A program made the position numbers and the translations under genes. Positions 7,622 to 16,653 of a stretch of 64,000 nt of DNA are shown piece by piece (the stretch's first letter is position 1; each line of letters starts with the position of its first letter). A model generated the notes under the pieces. It worked only from the letters and a program-made list of their open reading frames with translations. It searched no databases and was not told the origin of the DNA. This stretch comes from Tautonia sociabilis. GTDB taxonomy: Bacteria > Planctomycetota > Planctomycetia > Isosphaerales > Isosphaeraceae. Location of the stretch: positions 120,827 to 184,826 of the forward strand of contig NZ_RYZH01000004.1 of assembly GCF_003977685.1 (NCBI RefSeq), in the 5' to 3' direction.

Positions 7622-8731
7622 TCAGGCCGCCGAGCTGCCGACCCGGTCGCGGCCGTCCTCCTCGGCCGATCCCGACGCCTTGGCCGAGGAGGCGGCGAGC
7701 CGATCCACCTCGGCGGCGAGCCGCTTCAGCTCGCGGCGCATCTCGGGGAGCTTCATGGTGAGCGAGTGCATCTGCATCTGCTGCCGGAGCGGCACCGCCG
7801 GGGTGCCGAAGACGGTGGAGCCGGCCTCGACGTCTCGGTTGATGCCCGACTGGGCGCTGAGCCGGGCGCCGTCGCCGATGGTCCGGTGGTCGGCCACGCC
7901 GACCTGCCCGCCCATGATGACGTAATCTCCCGAGACGGCGCTGCCGCCGATTCCCACGCCGGCGCAGAGGATGTTGTGCTTGCCGATCCGGACGTTGTGG
8001 CCGACCTGCACGAGGTTGTCGATCTTGGTGCCCGCCCCGATCCGGGTCGGCCCGAAGGTGCCGCGGTCGATGCAGGAGTTGGCGCCGATCTCGACGTCCT
8101 CCTCGATGATCACGCCGCCGCTCTGCGGTACCTTCACGTGCCGGCCCCCCTCGAACCGGTAGCCGAAGCCGTCGGCCCCGATCACCGCGCCGGCGTGCAG
8201 GACGCAGCGGTCGCCGATCGTCACGTCCTCATAGATCGACACGTTCGTGTGCAGCGTCACGTCGCGGCCGAGCCGGGATCGGGGGCCGATGGTGCAATGC
8301 GGGCCGACCGTGCAGCCGTCCCCCAGCTCGGCGTCGTCGGCCACGACGGCGAAGGCGTGGATCGCCACCCGCTCCCCCAGCCGGGCCTTCGGCGAGACGA
8401 CGGCCGTCGGGTGGATGCCGACCCAGCGTTCGGCGGCGGCCCCCCTCAGGCGGGCGTGCAGGAGCATGAAGGCGGCCCGGGGGTCGTCGACGACGATGAA
8501 CGTCATCGTCGGCGACCGGTCGGCCGGCTCGGGGATGGCGAATCCCGAGCCGATGAGCACGGCCGAGGCGGGCGAGGCGGCCAGGGCCTTGAGGTAGCGG
8601 TCGTCGGCGAGGAAGGTCAGGTCGCCGGGCCCGGCCTCGGTGACCGGCTTGGCGGCGACGATCGGCGTGCTGTCGTCGCCGACCACGCGTCCCTGAACCA
8701 AATCGGCGAGTTCTCGAATCGTGGCGGCCAC
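7622..8731 (-). CDS. lpxD: UDP-3-O-acylglucosamine N-acyltransferase
   Basis: A 369-residue LpxD, which adds the N-linked acyl chain in lipid A synthesis. The N-terminal uridine-binding domain contains PGDLTFLAD and DDPRAAFMLLHARL. The central part is a left-handed beta-helix of hexapeptide repeats (IHPTAVVSPKARLGERV onward). The catalytic His is in LVQVGHNVRIG, and GADGFGYRFEGG and SCIDRGTFGPT are diagnostic. The GTG at 8731 is chosen because it follows a GAAAGGGGG site and begins directly with the family's N-terminal helix. A C-terminal coiled-coil helix (MKLPEMRRELKRLAAEVDRL) and a polar tail extend it slightly past usual length. Confidence 0.92.
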   Translation of the reverse strand: MAATIRELADLVQGRVVGDDSTPIVAAKPVTEAGPGDLTFLADDRYLKALAASPASAVLIGSGFAIPEPADRSPTMTFIVVDDPRAAFMLLHARLRGAAAERWVGIHPTAVVSPKARLGERVAIHAFAVVADDAELGDGCTVGPHCTIGPRSRLGRDVTLHTNVSIYEDVTIGDRCVLHAGAVIGADGFGYRFEGGRHVKVPQSGGVIIEEDVEIGANSCIDRGTFGPTRIGAGTKIDNLVQVGHNVRIGKHNILCAGVGIGGSAVSGDYVIMGGQVGVADHRTIGDGARLSAQSGINRDVEAGSTVFGTPAVPLRQQMQMHSLTMKLPEMRRELKRLAAEVDRLAASSAKASGSAEEDGRDRVGSSAA

Positions 8732-8888
8732 GGCTGTTCGCCCCCTTTCCTCCCTGGTGGGGCCCGGCCTCCCCGTCCGGGGCGATCCGGCCCATTCCGA
8801 CCGGGCGGGGCCGTCTCCGACCGCCCCGCCGAGACTCCGGTCGCCCGCCCTCGGGCCGGGCTCGGCTTCCGGGGGCGGGTCGCGGCGG

Positions 8889-8917
8889 ATCGTACCCCAC
8901 GGCCCCGGGACCGGCAA
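8889..8917 (-). promoter_or_regulatory. Sigma70-like promoter of lpxD
   Basis: The minus strand reads TTGCCG (complement of 8912-8917), 17 bases, then TACGAT (complement of 8889-8894). It sits 158 bases upstream of the lpxD GTG, in the gap after the preceding membrane-protein gene. This implies the lpxD-lpxI pair has its own promoter. Confidence 0.45.
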
Positions 8918-8964
8918 GGCGAGTCGCCCGCCGGCCAGGCCGGCTCCGATCGGCTCCCGGGCGG

Positions 8965-11310
8965 TCAGTTCGCCTCGCCGTCTCGCCGGGCCGTCGGGCG
9001 GTCGAGGGGTCCGCCGATGGCGGCGGGGTCGGTGTAGCCGGGGGAGCGGAGCACGAGGCGGAGGGCGTCGGGCCGGTCGATCAGGAGCTCGACGGCGTCG
9101 ACCAGCGCCCCCGGGCGCCGGGCCAGCAGGTCGGCGGTGAAGGCGGGGCCGAAGCGGTCGAGGATCGCCCGCAGCGCGGGGGAGTCGGGGGAGTCGTCCG
9201 GCCGACCCTCGGCCAGGGCGACGGCGGCGGCTCGGAGGCGCTGGGGGTCGTCGGCGGCCCAGGAGAAGGCGGGCTCGAAGACCCCGGGGGGAGTCGGCCG
9301 GGAGAGCCCCTCTCCCCAGAACCGGGCGAGCCACGGCGCGGCCGACCGGAGCCAGCCCGGCAGCGGCGCCTCGACCCGATCCGGCGTCCCCGACCCGGCG
9401 GCCAGCAGTTGCACGGCCCAGGCGAGGGCGGCGTCGTCCGGGTCGGAGACCGCCGCCACCCGGAGGCCGCCGAGCTGCCGGGGCCTCCGCTCGAAGGCCG
9501 GCTCCATCGCGAACAGCAGCCGGGAGTAGGCGTTGGCCTTCGAGTCGTGCGTCAGCAGCCAGACGTACGGGAACCCCTCGTCCGGCCGCTCGTCGAGCCG
9601 GAGGTCGCCCCGCAGGGCGCCCAGGGATTGCAGCTCGGCGAAGGTCGGCACCTGGGAGTATTCGTTCGCCGGCACGACCGACGCCCCTTCGGGTAAGATC
9701 GCGTTGATCGCTCGGATCGTCTCCGGGGTGAAGGCGTCGTACCAGTACGACAGCTCGAACCCGAGCCGCCAGGCGCCCCTTGGGCCGCCGACGAGCCGGT
9801 TGTAGTAGGAGAGCTCGAACGGGTGGATCAGCGCCAGTTGGGCCGCCGACCAGCCGACGACCGCCGCCGTCGCGACCGCCCGCACCGCCCCCGGCCGTTG
9901 CCTCAGCAGCGGGAGCCGGGCCAGGCCGCCGGCCGCCCAGGCCGTCCCCCAGCCGGCGAAGGCGGCGAGAAACGGGAAGCAGGGGAGCATCAGGCGGATG
10001 CCGTCGTGCGCCGGCGTCGGCAGCATCCGCAGCGCCGGCAGCGTCAGGAAGTGGACCAGCAGGTAGAGCGGCAGCCGATCGCGACGGACGACCCGAAGGC
10101 CGAACCCCAGGCCGATGGCCGCCGCCAGCAGGATCGTCGCCGGCACCGTGACGGCGATCAGCACCCAGCCGTTGTGCCAGGGGAGGCTGAAGAGATAGGT
10201 TTCGCCGAGATAATAGATGCGAATGTCGGGGAGGGCCCCCTCCCGGTCGACGTTCAGCATGGCATAGTGCGCCAGCCTCGGCAGGGCCTCGCGCCACCAG
10301 GCGGGGTTGCCCAGCCAGCCGACGGCCGGGGCGAAGGCCAGGATCGCCCCGAGGATCTCCAGCGCCGGCCGCTCGACGCCCCAGGTCGTCGAGCGGGGGA
10401 AGACCCGGGCCAGTGCTCGTCGGGCGAGCCAGACGGCCAGCGGGGCGAGCAGGATCGCGCCGGGGAGCCGGGCCTCGGGACGGCAGACGAACAGGTCCGT
10501 CTCGGCCGGAGGGGGGAGCAGCCCGGAGAGCCGGCGGATCTCCAGGAAGGCGACGGCCAGCGGCAGGAGCAGCGCTCCGGTCGTGAGCGTCGCGTCGAGC
10601 CAGGCGCCCCGGCCTCCCCGGCGCAGCTCTCGGGGGAGGGGCCCGAGGGCCAGCCAGGCCAGGATCGGCAGCAGGACCATCACCGCCGCCATCTTCACCA
10701 GGAACGACAGGCCGATGAGGAGCCCCACCGCCGCCCGCCACCGCCCCGATCCCGGCTCGGTCAGCCCCTTCCAGCAGGAGACGGCGGCCAGCAGCCAGAG
10801 CATCATGCCCGGCGTGTCGGTGCCGGCCAGGTGCCCGTGGCCGTACACGCGGGGCATCGTCAGCAGGGCTCCGGCCGCGGTCAGGCCGACGGGGACGCCG
10901 TAGCGCCTTGTCAGAAAATGGTACAAAACCGTAATTGTGATGACATATTCGAACACGGAGGCCAGCCGACGCGCCGGGATGTCCTTCATCCAGCCGCCGA
11001 AGACGGCGTACGTCAGCAGGTCGAGCTGGCCCGACAGGGGAGGGTGGAAGTTGATGCCGTGCCGGCCGTAGGGCCAGAAGTAGAGGAGGGCGTCGGGGTC
11101 GAGCGCCTCGTCGAGGTCGGTGCGCGAGCGGGCCGAGGCGAGCTGCTCCCACCACTGGGCGGACACGAGCTGGCTGTAGCGGTAGGCGGGCTCGTCCCAG
11201 GTCAGGCCGAGGTCCCCGGTCGTCGGCACGGTGGCCGCCAGGGAGGCGGCGAGCACCAGCAGCGAGCCGGGCCAGATCCGTCGGGACGAGGGGGCCTGGC
11301 GGTCGGTCAT
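8965..11310 (-). CDS. Polytopic membrane glycosyltransferase-like protein (PMT/ArnT fold)
   Basis: A 781-residue integral membrane protein with about ten hydrophobic segments. An early acidic motif in GLTWDEPAYRYSQL matches the first-loop Asp/Glu of GT-C glycosyltransferases (PMT/ArnT/dolichol-phosphate-mannose users). A periplasmic-type loop with HGINFHPPLSG and a repeated GHGHLAGTDTPG segment follow the next helices, and the C-terminal third is soluble. The donor and acceptor are unknown. It overlaps the preceding gene by ATGA (11307-11310), so the two membrane proteins are translationally coupled and share a form. The neighbouring lpx genes suggest a role in envelope glycan or lipid decoration; that is inference. 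Confidence 0.7.
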   Translation of the reverse strand: MTDRQAPSSRRIWPGSLLVLAASLAATVPTTGDLGLTWDEPAYRYSQLVSAQWWEQLASARSRTDLDEALDPDALLYFWPYGRHGINFHPPLSGQLDLLTYAVFGGWMKDIPARRLASVFEYVITITVLYHFLTRRYGVPVGLTAAGALLTMPRVYGHGHLAGTDTPGMMLWLLAAVSCWKGLTEPGSGRWRAAVGLLIGLSFLVKMAAVMVLLPILAWLALGPLPRELRRGGRGAWLDATLTTGALLLPLAVAFLEIRRLSGLLPPPAETDLFVCRPEARLPGAILLAPLAVWLARRALARVFPRSTTWGVERPALEILGAILAFAPAVGWLGNPAWWREALPRLAHYAMLNVDREGALPDIRIYYLGETYLFSLPWHNGWVLIAVTVPATILLAAAIGLGFGLRVVRRDRLPLYLLVHFLTLPALRMLPTPAHDGIRLMLPCFPFLAAFAGWGTAWAAGGLARLPLLRQRPGAVRAVATAAVVGWSAAQLALIHPFELSYYNRLVGGPRGAWRLGFELSYWYDAFTPETIRAINAILPEGASVVPANEYSQVPTFAELQSLGALRGDLRLDERPDEGFPYVWLLTHDSKANAYSRLLFAMEPAFERRPRQLGGLRVAAVSDPDDAALAWAVQLLAAGSGTPDRVEAPLPGWLRSAAPWLARFWGEGLSRPTPPGVFEPAFSWAADDPQRLRAAAVALAEGRPDDSPDSPALRAILDRFGPAFTADLLARRPGALVDAVELLIDRPDALRLVLRSPGYTDPAAIGGPLDRPTARRDGEAN

Positions 11311-13118
11311 GGGGCGAACGTCTCCACGCTGCTCGGCCCGAAGGCCCGAGGAGGCGGGCGCATCGCCTCCTCGACGGCCCGGACGGCGTCCATCGGGAAG
11401 ACCCACAGCAGCGGCACGCCGAGCTTGCGGAGCACGAAGGCCGGCTCGTGGTCCCGGATCAACGCCCGGTCGATCGGGTCGAGCTCCCCGGTGCGGTTCT
11501 GCACCACGAACCAGGAGGCCTTGGGCGTCGGGATCGGCACGATGGCCGCCCGGAGCCGGCCCGACTCGTTGAGGAAGAGGAACGACGTGGGGAAGGTCGT
11601 CGGCACCACCGAGGCGCCGTCGGGCGAGTGCTCGTCGAGCCAGGAGAGGACCCCGGGGGTCATCGCGTCCCAGTAGTAGGTCGGCTCCATGCCCAGCCGG
11701 GCCGCCCCCGGCAGGCCGCCGACGGCCGGCGAGTAGTACGACAGCGGCACGGGCATCATCACCGCCACGCTCGCCGCCCCCTCGATGACCGCCGCCGAGA
11801 CGATGAGCTTCCCCCACCGGCCGACCCGGTTCACCAGGTCGCCCGCCCCTAGCCCGGCGGCGATCGCCAGCATGCCGAAGGCCGGCAAAAACAGCCGGAC
11901 GCCGTCATGCCCAGGCACGTTCGGCAGGGCCCGAAGCACGAGGAACATCAGCCAGTGGAGCAGCACGAGCACTCCGAACCGCTCCGTCGAGCCGGCCACG
12001 GCCGACCGCAACGCCCCCACAACCGCCAGCGCCAGGAATCCGATCGGCGTGACCATCGCCGTCAGGATCAGGGTGTTGTCCGGCGGCAGCGAGTCGATGG
12101 GAGTCCGGTAGACCTTGCCCAGGTACATCGTCCGGATCGGGATCGTCTCGGCCCGGCCGGTGTTCGAGGCGAGGAAGCGGAGGACGCCGTCGACCGGGTC
12201 GTGCCACCAGGGGGGGATGAACACGTAGATCGCCGCCAGGGCCACCGGCCCCGCCGCCAGCAGGGTGAGCAGCCCTCGGCGGTCTCGGAAGGCCGCCACC
12301 CAGGCGAGCATCGGCAGCGGCAGGAACCAGCCGGTCAGCTTCGTGCTCGCCGAGGCGCCGGCGACCAGGCCGAAGACGACCGCCCAGCCCCACCGGGGGG
12401 TGCTCCGGGAGGAGTCCTCGGTCGCCCTGGCGAAGCTGAGCACGCCAAGCACCCAGAGGGCGGTCAGGGGGGCGTCATAGGCCGCGTAGTGCGCGTGGCC
12501 GAAGAGCCGGGGCTGGAGCACCAGCGCGGCGGCCCCGGCGATCGCCGCCCAGCGGCCGAGCCGGCGGTCGAGGAAGGAGAACAGGGCGCCGGCCGCCAGG
12601 CTGAACAGCAGCATCGGCCCCAGCCGGGCTCGGCCGAGGTCGTCCCGCCAGGGGGTGAGCAGATCCCCGGCCAGGCCGAGGAGGGCGTAGAAGGGCGGGT
12701 GCCCGTGCGGCTCCTCCCGGGCGAACGGCCAGAAGTAGGCGATCACCTCGGGAGCCAACAGCCTGGCCCGGGTTGCGAGCTGATCCCGGCTCGGCGGCAC
12801 GACCGGCTCCCGGCCCGGAGGAGGCGGCCCGTCGGGCTGGACCAGTTCGAGGGGAGGAGGCTCCCAGGACCGGGAGAACCCCTGGGGATCGGCCAGCGCC
12901 GAGAGCCAGGATCGGATCCGACGCTCCCGCCCGAGGGTATACCCCTCGTCCCAGACGATCGCCAGCATCGGCTCGGTGATCGCCAGCAGGGCGAAGGCGA
13001 TCAGGCCGGCGATGAGCCCGGCCCGGGCGGATCGGCGGCCATCGGGCGGCATCTCAGGCGCGTCCGCGACCTCAGAGGACGGCTCGTCCTGGCGCGGCGA
13101 GGGTCGGGTGCGGGGCAT
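11307..13118 (-). CDS. Polytopic membrane glycosyltransferase-like protein, coupled paralogue
   Basis: A 603-residue membrane protein with about ten hydrophobic segments. An acidic motif in MLAIVWDEGYTLGRE lies right after the first membrane helix, as in GT-C glycosyltransferases. Shared segments with the next gene include the FGHAHYAAYDAP-like motif (compare GHGHLAGTDTPG), EEPHGHPPFYALLG, NVPGHDGVRLFLPAF and a C-terminal soluble domain with YYWDAMTP. The two genes are therefore probably tandem paralogues. The ATG at 13118 is used; a TTG at 13175 would add 19 polar residues but has no better ribosome site. The substrate is unknown. Confidence 0.68.
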   Translation of the reverse strand: MPRTRPSPRQDEPSSEVADAPEMPPDGRRSARAGLIAGLIAFALLAITEPMLAIVWDEGYTLGRERRIRSWLSALADPQGFSRSWEPPPLELVQPDGPPPPGREPVVPPSRDQLATRARLLAPEVIAYFWPFAREEPHGHPPFYALLGLAGDLLTPWRDDLGRARLGPMLLFSLAAGALFSFLDRRLGRWAAIAGAAALVLQPRLFGHAHYAAYDAPLTALWVLGVLSFARATEDSSRSTPRWGWAVVFGLVAGASASTKLTGWFLPLPMLAWVAAFRDRRGLLTLLAAGPVALAAIYVFIPPWWHDPVDGVLRFLASNTGRAETIPIRTMYLGKVYRTPIDSLPPDNTLILTAMVTPIGFLALAVVGALRSAVAGSTERFGVLVLLHWLMFLVLRALPNVPGHDGVRLFLPAFGMLAIAAGLGAGDLVNRVGRWGKLIVSAAVIEGAASVAVMMPVPLSYYSPAVGGLPGAARLGMEPTYYWDAMTPGVLSWLDEHSPDGASVVPTTFPTSFLFLNESGRLRAAIVPIPTPKASWFVVQNRTGELDPIDRALIRDHEPAFVLRKLGVPLLWVFPMDAVRAVEEAMRPPPRAFGPSSVETFAP

Positions 13119-13622
13119 CGGCAGGGGCTCGGGGCGGTGGCGGGGCGGCGGCCGGAGGGCGGATCGGAAGGCCAACGGCCGGAGATCCAGTCTTCCCGAT
13201 CCCGGCCGGGGAAGTCCAGACGTCCCCCCGAACCGGGAGTCGTCTGGCTCGTGGTCCTCGGGCGGCCGGACGCGAGACGATCCGTGGCGATTTGGTCGAG
13301 CGAGGGTGGTTCCGCCCTTCGCTGTCCCGCACGGCCCGGAGTGTCGCTCGGAGAGGAGGAGCGCCCGGATCAGGCGGGGCCACGACGAAGCGAGCCATCG
13401 CCGCTGGCCAGCGGCGCTCTGGCCGTTCCTCGTGCCGATCGCCTTGGTCGGCGGGCGTGGGGGTTATCGGGGGGATCGGCATCACGATCGTCGTCGCCCC
13501 GAACGCGGCCCCGCGACGCTTCCCGAGGGCCTCTCCCTCGCTCTCGGCGATCCTCGGCGGCCAGGCGGAGGGCGGAACACCCCCCCGCCTCGGCTCTTCC
13601 TCCGAACCGATCGGCCTGGCAC
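13119..13622. other. Gap of about 500 bases without a supported gene
   Basis: Several open frames cross this stretch on both strands, but none has a plausible start with a ribosome site, a recognisable domain or coding-like composition; they are arginine/proline-rich GC artefacts. No hairpin or promoter stood out. It separates two genes that read in the same direction (minus). Confidence 0.4.
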
Positions 13623-14132
13623 TCACCGCGCCGCCGACGCTGCCGCGAACGCCTCGCGCACGAGCTCCTCGGCCGGCTCGGCGGTGCGGATCAGGGCGGT
13701 CTCGTGGCAGTTGGGGAACAAGGGGCAGCGGACGCACTCATTCCAGATCTTGTGGGGCAGCTCGGCCTTGTCGATCTGTCGGTAGCCGCACTTCTCAAAG
13801 AAGCCCGGCACATAGGTGAGGGTGAAGACCGTGTCCAGGTCCATCTCCCGGGCGGCGTCCCAGCATGCATCCACGAGCAGCTTGCCGACCCCTCGGCCCT
13901 GCATCGACTCGGCGACGGCCAGGCATTTCAGCTCGGCCAGGTCTTCCCAGAAGACGTGCAGGGCGGCGCAGCCGACGACCGAGCCGTCGTCGTCGACCGC
14001 GACGACGAACTCGCGGATCGACTCGTACAGCTCTCCCAGGGAGCGGCGGATCATCAACTTGCGCTCGGCGAACGTCCGGATCAGCTCGGAGATGGTCGGC
14101 ACGTCGCCGACCTTGGCGGGACGGATCTTCAA
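13623..14132 (-). CDS. GNAT acetyltransferase, short N-acetylglutamate synthase-like
   Basis: A 169-residue GNAT-fold acetyltransferase. The acetyl-CoA loop is visible as QGRGVGKLLVDAC, preceded by LAELKCLAVAESM. The C-terminus has LPHKIWNECVRCPLFPNCHE, a cysteine-rich signature I associate with the stand-alone ArgA-type N-acetylglutamate synthases of deltaproteobacteria and relatives, which start arginine synthesis. The start is a TTG at 14132, eight bases after GGAGGG, and gives MKIRPAKVGDVPTI, a normal GNAT N-terminus. A longer frame continues upstream but is not supported. The three cysteines may bind a metal. Assignment to ArgA rather than another amino-acid acetyltransferase is moderate. 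Confidence 0.7.
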   Translation of the reverse strand: MKIRPAKVGDVPTISELIRTFAERKLMIRRSLGELYESIREFVVAVDDDGSVVGCAALHVFWEDLAELKCLAVAESMQGRGVGKLLVDACWDAAREMDLDTVFTLTYVPGFFEKCGYRQIDKAELPHKIWNECVRCPLFPNCHETALIRTAEPAEELVREAFAAASAAR

Positions 14133-14457
14133 TCCAGGAACCCTCCCCCACGGCGAGGACCGCCCCTCGACCCAAGGCCCGGGAACGGCCGACCGCCATT
14201 CGACTGGAGACAGGAAGCGGTGGACCCACACGATCCACGCCCAGCCCGGGCGTGAATCGTTCATTCTAGGGATCAGGACCGACGCCAGGCAAGGCCGCTT
14301 CCTTCGAGTCGAGCGGACGATTTCCACACCAGTTGCGATCAGGCTGGCATCGGGTCGATGGCAGCCGCGAGGCCAGCAGGAGAGGGTTGGGCGTCGAGCA
14401 GCGCGGCGCGGGACAGCCGAATCAGCCTGGTCAAGGCCGATCCGGGCCGATTCCGAG
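14133..14457. other. Divergent gap, no gene seen
   Basis: This stretch lies between the divergent acetyltransferase and exported-protein genes. Apart from the ribosome site of the acetyltransferase at its left edge and the promoter starting at 14458, I see no coding frame, hairpin or repeat worth naming. Confidence 0.35.
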
Positions 14458-14485
14458 TTGTCCTGGGGACGGCGTCCGATATGAT
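14458..14485 (+). promoter_or_regulatory. Sigma70-like promoter for the 14548 gene
   Basis: TTGTCC (14458-14463), a 16-base spacer, then TATGAT (14480-14485). The -10 box is one substitution from consensus. Transcription would start near 14492, leaving about 55 bases before the ATG at 14548. Confidence 0.45.
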
Positions 14486-14547
14486 GGGGAAATCGAACCG
14501 AACACGGGAACCGCCAGGTCATTCGATCCCGATCCCGCGCGAATGTC

Positions 14548-15003
14548 ATGATCGCTTGGATGAGCCCCGCCCTGATGCTCGTCGCCCTGCTGCCGCCGAC
14601 CGCTGTCGACGGCCCGGTGGTGGAGACCGTGACCCTGGAGGGGGAGGTCGTGCTGCTGGCCGAGGCGCTCGGGCCGTTCGGCCTGCCGGAGCAGCAGGGG
14701 CCGATCGCCGATCAGGTCGTCTTGAAGCGAGCGGGGGGGGAGATCATCCCGCTGCTGTACAACGTGGGCAGCCGGGCCTTCTTCGAGGATGGCCGGCTAC
14801 GCAACCGGCCGGCCGAGCTGGTCGCCCGCCGTCTGGAGGGCCTGCCGTATCTGCAGGTCGTCTCCGCCCGGGTCGCCGACGAGTCGGGCGCCCTGCGGAT
14901 TCCGGAGTATTATTGCGATATCTGCACCATCAGCGTCCGCTACGATCAGCCCTGTCCCTGCTGCCAGGCGCCGATGGAGCTGCGGTTTAAGCCCGAAGAC
15001 TGA
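14548..15003 (+). CDS. Hypothetical exported protein with a cysteine-rich C-terminus
   Basis: A 151-residue protein that I do not recognise by function. The N-terminus (MIAWMSPALMLVALLPPTAV) is a short signal peptide or anchor. The middle is a beta-rich domain with GEVVLLAEAL and a repeated GLPYLQVVSARVADES stretch. The C-terminus has YYCDICTISVRYDQPCPCCQ, i.e. CxxC and CxCC pairs that could bind zinc or iron, unusual for an exported protein. A good promoter lies upstream and a hairpin follows the stop. Confidence 0.68.
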   Translation: MIAWMSPALMLVALLPPTAVDGPVVETVTLEGEVVLLAEALGPFGLPEQQGPIADQVVLKRAGGEIIPLLYNVGSRAFFEDGRLRNRPAELVARRLEGLPYLQVVSARVADESGALRIPEYYCDICTISVRYDQPCPCCQAPMELRFKPED

Positions 15004-15023
15004 TCGACCCGATCCGTCCCGAA

Positions 15024-15046
15024 GGGGGCCGATCGGATTGGCCCCC
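15024..15046. terminator. Terminator-like hairpin after the 14548 gene
   Basis: GGGGGCC (15024-15030) pairs with GGCCCCC (15040-15046) around a nine-base loop, 21 bases after the stop codon. No T-tract follows, so termination would have to be non-canonical. Confidence 0.35.
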
Positions 15047-15159
15047 GGGTCGATCGCGTGCGTGATCGAGCGAGCAAGCGAGCGGCGAGGGCCGCCGCGG
15101 CCGGATCGAGCCCGTTCCCTTCCCCTCCGTCGGCGGCGGGATCCGCCAAGGACTGGCCG

Positions 15160-16392
15160 ATGCCGATGATAAGCGGCGGCAGCCTGTTGCTGATCGCGGC
15201 GGCGAGCGTGGCGGTTGTCACCACCCTGGCCTCCGGGGCGGCCCTCTGGGCCATGACCCGGCGCCGACGGCGCCAGCATCTGCCCGAGTTCACCCCCCCG
15301 GTCACCATCTACAAGCCGCTCAAGGGGCTCGACGAGGGGCTGGAGGAGAATCTCCGCAGCTTCTTCCAGCTGGACTATCCCGAGTACCAGTTGCTCTTCT
15401 GTGTCGCCGACCCCGACGATCCGGCCATCGAGGTCGTCCGCCGGTTGCTGGCCGAGTTCCCCGACCACGACGCCGAGCTGATCATCGGCTGCTCGGCCTT
15501 CGGCCTCAACCCGAAGGTCGAGAGCCTGGCCATGATGGACCGCTTCCGGCGCCACGACGTGATCCTGATCAGTGACTCCAACGTCCGCGTCCGGCCCGAG
15601 TACCTCCGCGAGACGACTTGCTACCTGGCCGAGGAGGGGGTCGGGTTGGTGACGAACCTCTTCGCGGGGGTGGGCGAGCGCACCTTCGGCGCCGCCCTGG
15701 AGAACCTCCAGCTCAACGGCTTCGTCGCCGGCAACGTCGCCTGGGGCAACAGCTTGGGGCTGACCTGCGTGGTCGGCAAGTCGATGCTGATGCCGGCGCA
15801 CGTGCTGGAGGCCATTGGCGGCTTCGCCTCGGTGCGCAACCTGCTGGCCGAGGACCAGGCGATCGGCCTGAAGGTCCGCCGGGCCGGCTACTCGATTCGG
15901 CTGAGCCACCACGTCATCGAGAACGTCAACAGCCACCGCGGCCTGCGCTGGTTCCTCAACCGACACTCCCGCTGGTTCAAGATCCGACGCCAGATGGCCG
16001 GCCCCCTGTTCGTGATCGAGCCCCTGGCCAACCACGCCACGATCGCCCTGGCCTGGGCCTTCTCCGACGATTCCGGCATCGCCTGGGGCGGCCTGCTTGG
16101 GTTGATCGGCCTGGGCATCGCCCGAGACGCCGCCCAGTGCCGGCTCCTCCGCGGCGAGGCTCCCGGCTGGAAGACCCTGGCCCTGAGCCCGATCAAGGAC
16201 CTGTTCCTGATGCCGATCTGGTTCGACGCCCTGATCAACCCCCGGGTCATCTGGCGCGGCCACCGGCTGATCGTCGGCCGGTTCACCCGCCTCCGCGTGG
16301 CCCGAGTGCCCCGGGAGGTCCACCAGCGCGTCCGCAAGATCCGGCGCCTGCGCTCTCGAGTCGGCCGCGGCTCCCTGCCCAGCGGCTCGTGA
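15160..16392 (+). CDS. Family 21-type membrane glycosyltransferase, HpnI-like
   Basis: A 410-residue inner-membrane glycosyltransferase of the ceramide glucosyltransferase (GT21) group. It has an N-terminal membrane helix (SLLLIAAASVAVVTTLASGA), a GT-A domain starting TIYKPLKGLDEGLEENL, the aspartate motifs FCVADPDDP and ISDSNVRV, the AEDQAIG acceptor motif and the RHSRW (QxxRW-like) box, then C-terminal membrane segments. Related HpnI proteins transfer N-acetylglucosamine to bacteriohopanetetrol in hopanoid synthesis; glucosylceramide formation is the alternative. The ATG at 15160 follows AAGGA. No other hopanoid gene is in view, but a desaturase follows downstream. Confidence 0.8.
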   Translation: MPMISGGSLLLIAAASVAVVTTLASGAALWAMTRRRRRQHLPEFTPPVTIYKPLKGLDEGLEENLRSFFQLDYPEYQLLFCVADPDDPAIEVVRRLLAEFPDHDAELIIGCSAFGLNPKVESLAMMDRFRRHDVILISDSNVRVRPEYLRETTCYLAEEGVGLVTNLFAGVGERTFGAALENLQLNGFVAGNVAWGNSLGLTCVVGKSMLMPAHVLEAIGGFASVRNLLAEDQAIGLKVRRAGYSIRLSHHVIENVNSHRGLRWFLNRHSRWFKIRRQMAGPLFVIEPLANHATIALAWAFSDDSGIAWGGLLGLIGLGIARDAAQCRLLRGEAPGWKTLALSPIKDLFLMPIWFDALINPRVIWRGHRLIVGRFTRLRVARVPREVHQRVRKIRRLRSRVGRGSLPSGS

Positions 16393-16446
16393 CGGCCGCC
16401 TCCGGCTCGATCCCCGATCCCCCCATCTCAGGAGACCTCACCAGCC

Positions 16447-16653
16447 ATGAGCGGCCCGATCGTCCGGAAGTACGGCTTCCCGAACTTCGACAAGATTTTC
16501 GGCCCCAAGCCCGTGCTGCATGGGGTCGAGGAGGAATCCCAGGGCGGAAGGCCCGAGGAGGGCCGGGAGCCGGCCCGGGAGGGGGCGAAGCCGGCCGGGG
16601 ATCGAGCGGCCGAGGGGGAGGGGAGCGGCGTCGGGGAGGGACCGGGACGCTGA
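16447..16653 (+). CDS. Small acidic-tailed hypothetical protein
   Basis: A 68-residue protein preceded by an AGGAG site about 13 bases before the ATG. The first 27 residues (MSGPIVRKYGFPNFDKIFGP, then KPVLHGV) have protein-like composition, unlike the surrounding GC artefacts. The rest is Glu/Gly/Arg-rich and looks disordered. It sits 54 bases after the glycosyltransferase gene and may be co-transcribed with it. I believe similar short proteins occur in planctomycetes, but I do not know a function. Confidence 0.55.
   Translation: MSGPIVRKYGFPNFDKIFGPKPVLHGVEEESQGGRPEEGREPAREGAKPAGDRAAEGEGSGVGEGPGR

Noticed and set aside
13623..14549. A 308-residue version of the GNAT protein
   Set aside because: The upstream 139 residues are Arg/Pro-rich and lack a ribosome site. 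The TTG at 14132 with GGAGGG matches the domain start.
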